Assembly (NCBI GenBank): GCA_964639255.1
Contig: CAZXDP010000002.1
Location: 1 to 64,000, forward strand
Direction of reading: 5' to 3'
Source: NZQO01 sp964639255
Lineage (GTDB): Bacteria > Bacteroidota > Bacteroidia > Flavobacteriales > Flavobacteriaceae
DNA: 64,000 bases
Shown here: positions 61,323 to 64,000 of the stretch, in pieces
Numbering within the stretch: position 1 is the stretch's first letter
Layout of the letters: each line of letters opens with the position of its first letter
Made by a program: the position numbers and the translations under genes
Notes under the pieces: model-generated
What the model saw: only the letters and a program-made list of their open reading frames with translations
What the model was told of the DNA's origin: nothing
Databases searched by the model: none

Positions 61323-61448
61323 ATGGTTATGAGCAATCAGAGAGAAAACCAGCCACAGAAGCAGCAACAGCAGCAACAGCAGCAACAGCAGCCGAAGCAG
61401 CAAACTGCCAAGAGGGAGCAGAAGCCGCAATCTAAGCGCGAGCAGTAG
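61323..61448 (+). CDS. 41-residue glutamine-rich mini-protein
   Basis: MVMSNQRENQPQK, then ten Gln, then PKQQTAKREQKPQSKREQ. A second ATG two codons on is an alternative start. CAG/CAA codons are mixed, so it is a maintained polyglutamine tract, not a pure triplet expansion. A strong terminator follows at 31 bases, arguing that it is transcribed as a separate unit. Intrinsically disordered; role unknown. Confidence 0.6.
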   Translation: MVMSNQRENQPQKQQQQQQQQQQPKQQTAKREQKPQSKREQ

Positions 61449-61479
61449 TATTGTTCCCAACCTTCCGTTTTCGGAAAGG

Positions 61480-61528
61480 ATAGCTTTTCAAATACAGCTT
61501 GAGCTGTTTTGAAAAGCTATTTTTTTTA
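61480..61528 (+). terminator. strong rho-independent terminator
   Basis: Arms ATAGCTTTTCAAA and TTTGAAAAGCTAT, extended inward by ACAGC/GCTGT, followed by eight T. One of the strongest terminators in the window, right after the Gln-rich mini-gene. Confidence 0.93.
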
Positions 61529-61644
61529 CCCTTTGAAAATAGGAATCTCCCCTTCGGAAAGGAATTGTTGCCGTTCATCACAAATCGATTGTGGTTCGCA
61601 TTCGGTTTTCGGTAGTTTGTATTTCAAAATACATACGACCAACT

Positions 61645-62166
61645 ATGAAAACCAAACACTTTTTTCCACGAAACCTTCTAGTTACCATAGCAATGCTGTC
61701 GTCTATGTTGTGGCTCGGGGGTTGCCAAGAACCTGTCCAAGGTCAGGAACCCAACCTTACTGAAACGGCTACAGACCAAACTCCAGAGTACTTCCTCTTA
61801 CGCCCGGAGGTCGAAAAAGCCTATGGCTATTCTCACGCTGTGAAAATTGGCAACGAGATTAAAATTTCAGGCGCCGTGAGCATGGATGACCAAGGCAATC
61901 CTACGGCTGTGGGCGATATGGCGCAACAGCTTAAAAACTGCTATGCCGATCTTCAGAAAATCCTAACTCATTTTGGGTGCAGCTTCGACGATGTGGTGGT
62001 AGAGAATATCTTTACCACCTCCATGTCCCAATTGATGGAACACGCTGCCTACCGCAATACCATATACACCAACCACTACCCTACCGCAATCTGGGTGGGC
62101 GTTTCTGAACTGGCCCTGCCCGAATTTATGGTGGAAATTGAACTGGAAGTGTACACAATCGAATAA
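61645..62166 (+). CDS. RidA-family lipoprotein
   Basis: 173 residues from MKTKHFFPRNLLVTIAMLSS (lipid Cys in WLGGCQEP). Residues 50-173 are a YjgF/YER057c/UK114 domain (SHAVKIGNEIKISGAVSMDD, YPTAIWVGVSELALPEFMVE). The catalytic Arg of deaminating RidA proteins (normally in the R-T-T segment) is not obvious; the position reads NIFTTSM. It may be a non-enamine-deaminase member. Exported RidA proteins are uncommon but known in this phylum. Confidence 0.82.
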   Translation: MKTKHFFPRNLLVTIAMLSSMLWLGGCQEPVQGQEPNLTETATDQTPEYFLLRPEVEKAYGYSHAVKIGNEIKISGAVSMDDQGNPTAVGDMAQQLKNCYADLQKILTHFGCSFDDVVVENIFTTSMSQLMEHAAYRNTIYTNHYPTAIWVGVSELALPEFMVEIELEVYTIE

Positions 62167-62213
62167 ACCGCAATTAAAAATGCCTAAGAACTAAATTATT
62201 AGGCATCTAATTT

Positions 62214-62350
62214 GTCGGGACGACAGGATTTGGAGAATCCTAATAAACCCTCATTGCAAATGAAAATGAACACTATCGTGTTTCCATAAACAAAAAATGA
62301 ACCAGCCAAACTGGTTCATTTTCGTTAAGTCGGGATGACAGGATTTACAG
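62214..62350. repeat. two partial copies of the tRNA-Pro 3' end
   Basis: TGTCGGGACGACAGGATTT (62213-62231) and GTCGGGATGACAGGATTT (62331-62348) repeat the 3' end of the tRNA-Pro gene at 62494. A hairpin, AATGAACCAG/CTGGTTCATT, lies between them. Such copies are left by integrative elements using a tRNA 3' end as attachment site, or by decay of tandem tRNA genes. Confidence 0.65.
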
Positions 62351-62494
62351 AATCTCTTTACATCGCTATTGTTGCAAATTGATGCCTGATGCTATCGCAT
62401 TCAGGTCATTTTTATTTATTGCCTTCACTCAAACTTCGTTTGGCTCGCCTCTAAATAAAAATGTCCAAGGACTTCGTCCTCAGACATCTTTTTG

Positions 62495-62568
62495 TCGGGA
62501 TGACAGGATTTGAACCTGCGACCACTCGCACCCCATGCGAGTACGCTACCGGACTGCGCCACATCCCG
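62495..62568 (-). tRNA. tRNA-Pro (anticodon GGG)
   Basis: On the minus strand: acceptor CGGGATG/CATCCCG, D-arm GGCGCAGTCCGGTAGC, anticodon stem CTCGC/GCGAG with loop ATGGGGT (anticodon GGG), TPsiC arm GCAGGTTCAAATCCTGT, discriminator A. CCA is not encoded. The fold is complete. Confidence 0.93.
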
Positions 62569-62627
62569 AATTCGGATTGCAAATATACTATTCTCTGATA
62601 ACATGAAAAGAAAAAATGGTAGGAAAA

Positions 62628-62999
62628 TCAGTCGTCGGATTCATTCTCCTGTGTAGCCTCCCCTTTCCACAAAACCGACCATCCGCCACCATACCGTTTG
62701 CTCACCGAACCGCGCTTCGATGCAGCGAATAATACCAAAGCGCCAACGACCATATCGCTTACAATGGCTACGGTTTCTCCATAGCCCAATACCCAAGGCG
62801 CCAATAGCAGCCAAATGGCAAGGGGATAATTCCACGTACGAAGTACCCGCGTAGCTTCCCACAGCGCAATGGTGGAAAAGGTAACAATGATTGGGCCTAC
62901 GATGTGCCCGTTATCGGCAGCTGCTGGTCCATAGCCCACTACGCCCGGTGCGACCATTAGCCACAATCCAAGCACCATATTTACGATTCGTGGCCACAT
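62628..62999 (-). CDS. SPW-repeat-like membrane protein
   Basis: 123 residues with two copies of a W-x(5)-LxLxxxPWxxGY-type unit (NMVLGLWLMVAPGVVGYGPA and NYPLAIWLLLAPWVLGYGET), four helices in all, as in SPW-repeat proteins. A charged tail follows. One base after the VKOR-like gene, so cotranscribed. Confidence 0.75.
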   Translation of the reverse strand: MWPRIVNMVLGLWLMVAPGVVGYGPAAADNGHIVGPIIVTFSTIALWEATRVLRTWNYPLAIWLLLAPWVLGYGETVAIVSDMVVGALVLFAASKRGSVSKRYGGGWSVLWKGEATQENESDD

Positions 63000-63000
63000 A

Positions 63001-63564
63001 TCAATCTATTTTTTCTATTTCAGAGGAAACTCCCCAAAATACTTTCCATGTAGAGGCGCCGGCATCCTTGGCGCGTCTCATAAACTGAAGACTAGCCAGC
63101 ATCTCGTCCATTGCCGGACCAATCATGGCTATACTAATAACTGCGGATGCCAAGCACAAGGTACACCAAGCCGAAAAGAGCACGGGTTGGAATACTACAA
63201 GCAATACGCTCACGAAACCCAAAGGCCCAACGGCTAGACCGAAAACAATAACAATCCATGGCATTTTCTTCCAGCGGTAAGTACCACCAATAACTCCAGT
63301 AATCGCATCTACCAAATACCCAAAAGCGCCAAGGGCAGCATCGGGTATAGGGAGGATGTGCGAAATTTTCGAGTTCAATATCTTGATGCTATCGTTACCA
63401 AAAAAAGGCTCCCACACCGTATCGATTAGCTCAAATTGGTACAATGAAAGATAACCCGCAATCAAAAAACCGATGACCGCCAAGATAACGATGGGAATAC
63501 GCTCAGACCATTTGGCGGGATTGTAGTCCCACCCGGGTGGTATTTGGTAAGCCTTGTCTGCCAT
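63001..63564 (-). CDS. vitamin K epoxide reductase-family membrane protein
   Basis: 187 residues, four or five helices, with the active Cys pair WCTLCLASAV and a Tyr/Ser-rich first helix segment (GYLSLYQF). Canonical VKOR proteins have another Cys pair in the first loop. Here that loop (FELIDTVWEPFFGNDSIKIL) has none, so it may lack disulfide relay with DsbA-like partners. It probably belongs to the VKOR subfamily adjacent to SPW proteins. Confidence 0.75.
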   Translation of the reverse strand: MADKAYQIPPGWDYNPAKWSERIPIVILAVIGFLIAGYLSLYQFELIDTVWEPFFGNDSIKILNSKISHILPIPDAALGAFGYLVDAITGVIGGTYRWKKMPWIVIVFGLAVGPLGFVSVLLVVFQPVLFSAWCTLCLASAVISIAMIGPAMDEMLASLQFMRRAKDAGASTWKVFWGVSSEIEKID

Positions 63565-63565
63565 A

Positions 63566-64000
63566 TTAGTTCAAGTTGTTTTGTTGGTACCAGCCCTCTG
63601 GATCTTCCTTCAGGTTTTCGATCATCTTCGGTAAGGTATCGAGCAATCGGTGCTTGGGTTCCCAATCGAGTACCTTCTTCGCCCGCGAAATGTCGAGTTC
63701 GTAATGGTCATCGGCACGGTCTATCATCCAAGGTTTTATAAACGGATCCCCTACCAAATCGCGTACCCAGGCGCCTGCCTTGGCAACCTCTGGAGGCATT
63801 TCGTAGGTTTTCCACGCTTCGCCGTGGAGTAGCTTCCCAATATGCTCCTGTAATTCCCTATACGTAGGAGTTTCGGGTTCCCCTATATTAATGGGTAATT
63901 GGTCCTGTATATCGTGGCGACGGGCAATGGTCTTTTCAATGCTATCGAGAACATCGTTTAGGTGCACGAACACATCGCCGTGATCCAGCTCGCCCGAATA
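63566..64000 (-). CDS. NAD-dependent epimerase/dehydratase, N-terminus cut by window edge
   Basis: The frame is open to the window edge; visible C-terminal 144 residues. VFVHLNDVLDSIEKTIARRH, NIGEPETPTYRELQEHIGKL and ELDISRAKKVLDWEPKHRLL are the substrate-domain signatures of the extended SDR (nucleotide-sugar epimerase) family. The Rossmann part lies outside the window. Starts the VKOR-SPW transcription unit. Confidence 0.82.
   Translation of the reverse strand, partial: YSGELDHGDVFVHLNDVLDSIEKTIARRHDIQDQLPINIGEPETPTYRELQEHIGKLLHGEAWKTYEMPPEVAKAGAWVRDLVGDPFIKPWMIDRADDHYELDISRAKKVLDWEPKHRLLDTLPKMIENLKEDPEGWYQQNNLN

Noticed and set aside
62214..62350. Additional tRNA genes
   Set aside because: Only the TPsiC/acceptor 3' portion is present; no anticodon arm can be folded.

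Overview
The window reads as chromosome of a marine member of the Flavobacteriaceae (Bacteroidota). Supporting signs are a clade II (Sec-exported) nitrous oxide reductase cluster, many LxxC-type lipoproteins, a DUF6266 protein, a carboxypeptidase-like regulatory-domain protein, a REC-CRP fusion regulator, and duplicated universal stress proteins. I cannot name the genus.

Region A (1-7.8 kb, minus strand): a truncated thioredoxin-family gene, then a denitrification unit read right to left: cytochrome c lipoprotein, fasciclin lipoprotein, nosZ, a membrane protein, nosL, nosD, nosF, nosY. It turns cytochrome-delivered electrons into N2O reduction and supplies copper-site assembly. A perfect palindrome, ATGACAATTGTCAT, lies upstream.

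Region B (7.9-25.7 kb): a stress and low-oxygen style block with seven universal stress protein genes, a beta-CASP metallo-hydrolase, an ATP-cone/Mrr-like protein, a PAS histidine kinase and a REC-cNMP-HTH(Crp) regulator, thioredoxin, deoC, a purine nucleoside phosphorylase, hibernation factor HPF and rlmH. Six intergenic sites of the form TGAY-N4-RTCA sit 37-71 bp from the genes they face, including nos. They look like the operators of one Crp/Fnr-type regulon, possibly read by the fusion regulator encoded here.

Region C (25.7-33.5 kb): ordinary genes (sulfotransferase, aldehyde dehydrogenase, DEAD-box helicase), then two repeat zones. One is a CAGTGGGCAGT-type low-complexity stretch. The other is fifteen in-phase 10-bp units ending in TTGAC, upstream of a DUF6266 gene.

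Region D (33.5-60.2 kb), the most unusual part: about 22 gene cassettes laid head to tail, mostly AT-rich and nearly all plus strand. Each is separated by an imperfectly palindromic 80-280 bp site. Each cassette starts at a GTT/GTC/ATT followed by its own short sequence, and that sequence returns as the reverse complement at the cassette's own 3' end, not at its neighbour's. That is the architecture expected of integron cassettes cut at an attC R' box, but the sites are long and diverge from the classical RYYYAAC/GTTRRRY boxes, and no integrase is in the window. Cargo includes a nuclease-P-loop NTPase, a PD-(D/E)XK protein, a PLD-like protein, an HNH protein, a CPBP protease, many small membrane proteins and lipoproteins, and apparently a complete persulfide-handling operon in reverse orientation.

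Region E (60.2-64 kb): a 3' gene fragment at the array edge, small genes, a polyglutamine mini-protein with a strong terminator, a RidA-family lipoprotein, tRNA-Pro(GGG) with two partial copies of its 3' end nearby, an SPW-like membrane protein, a VKOR-family protein and a truncated epimerase.
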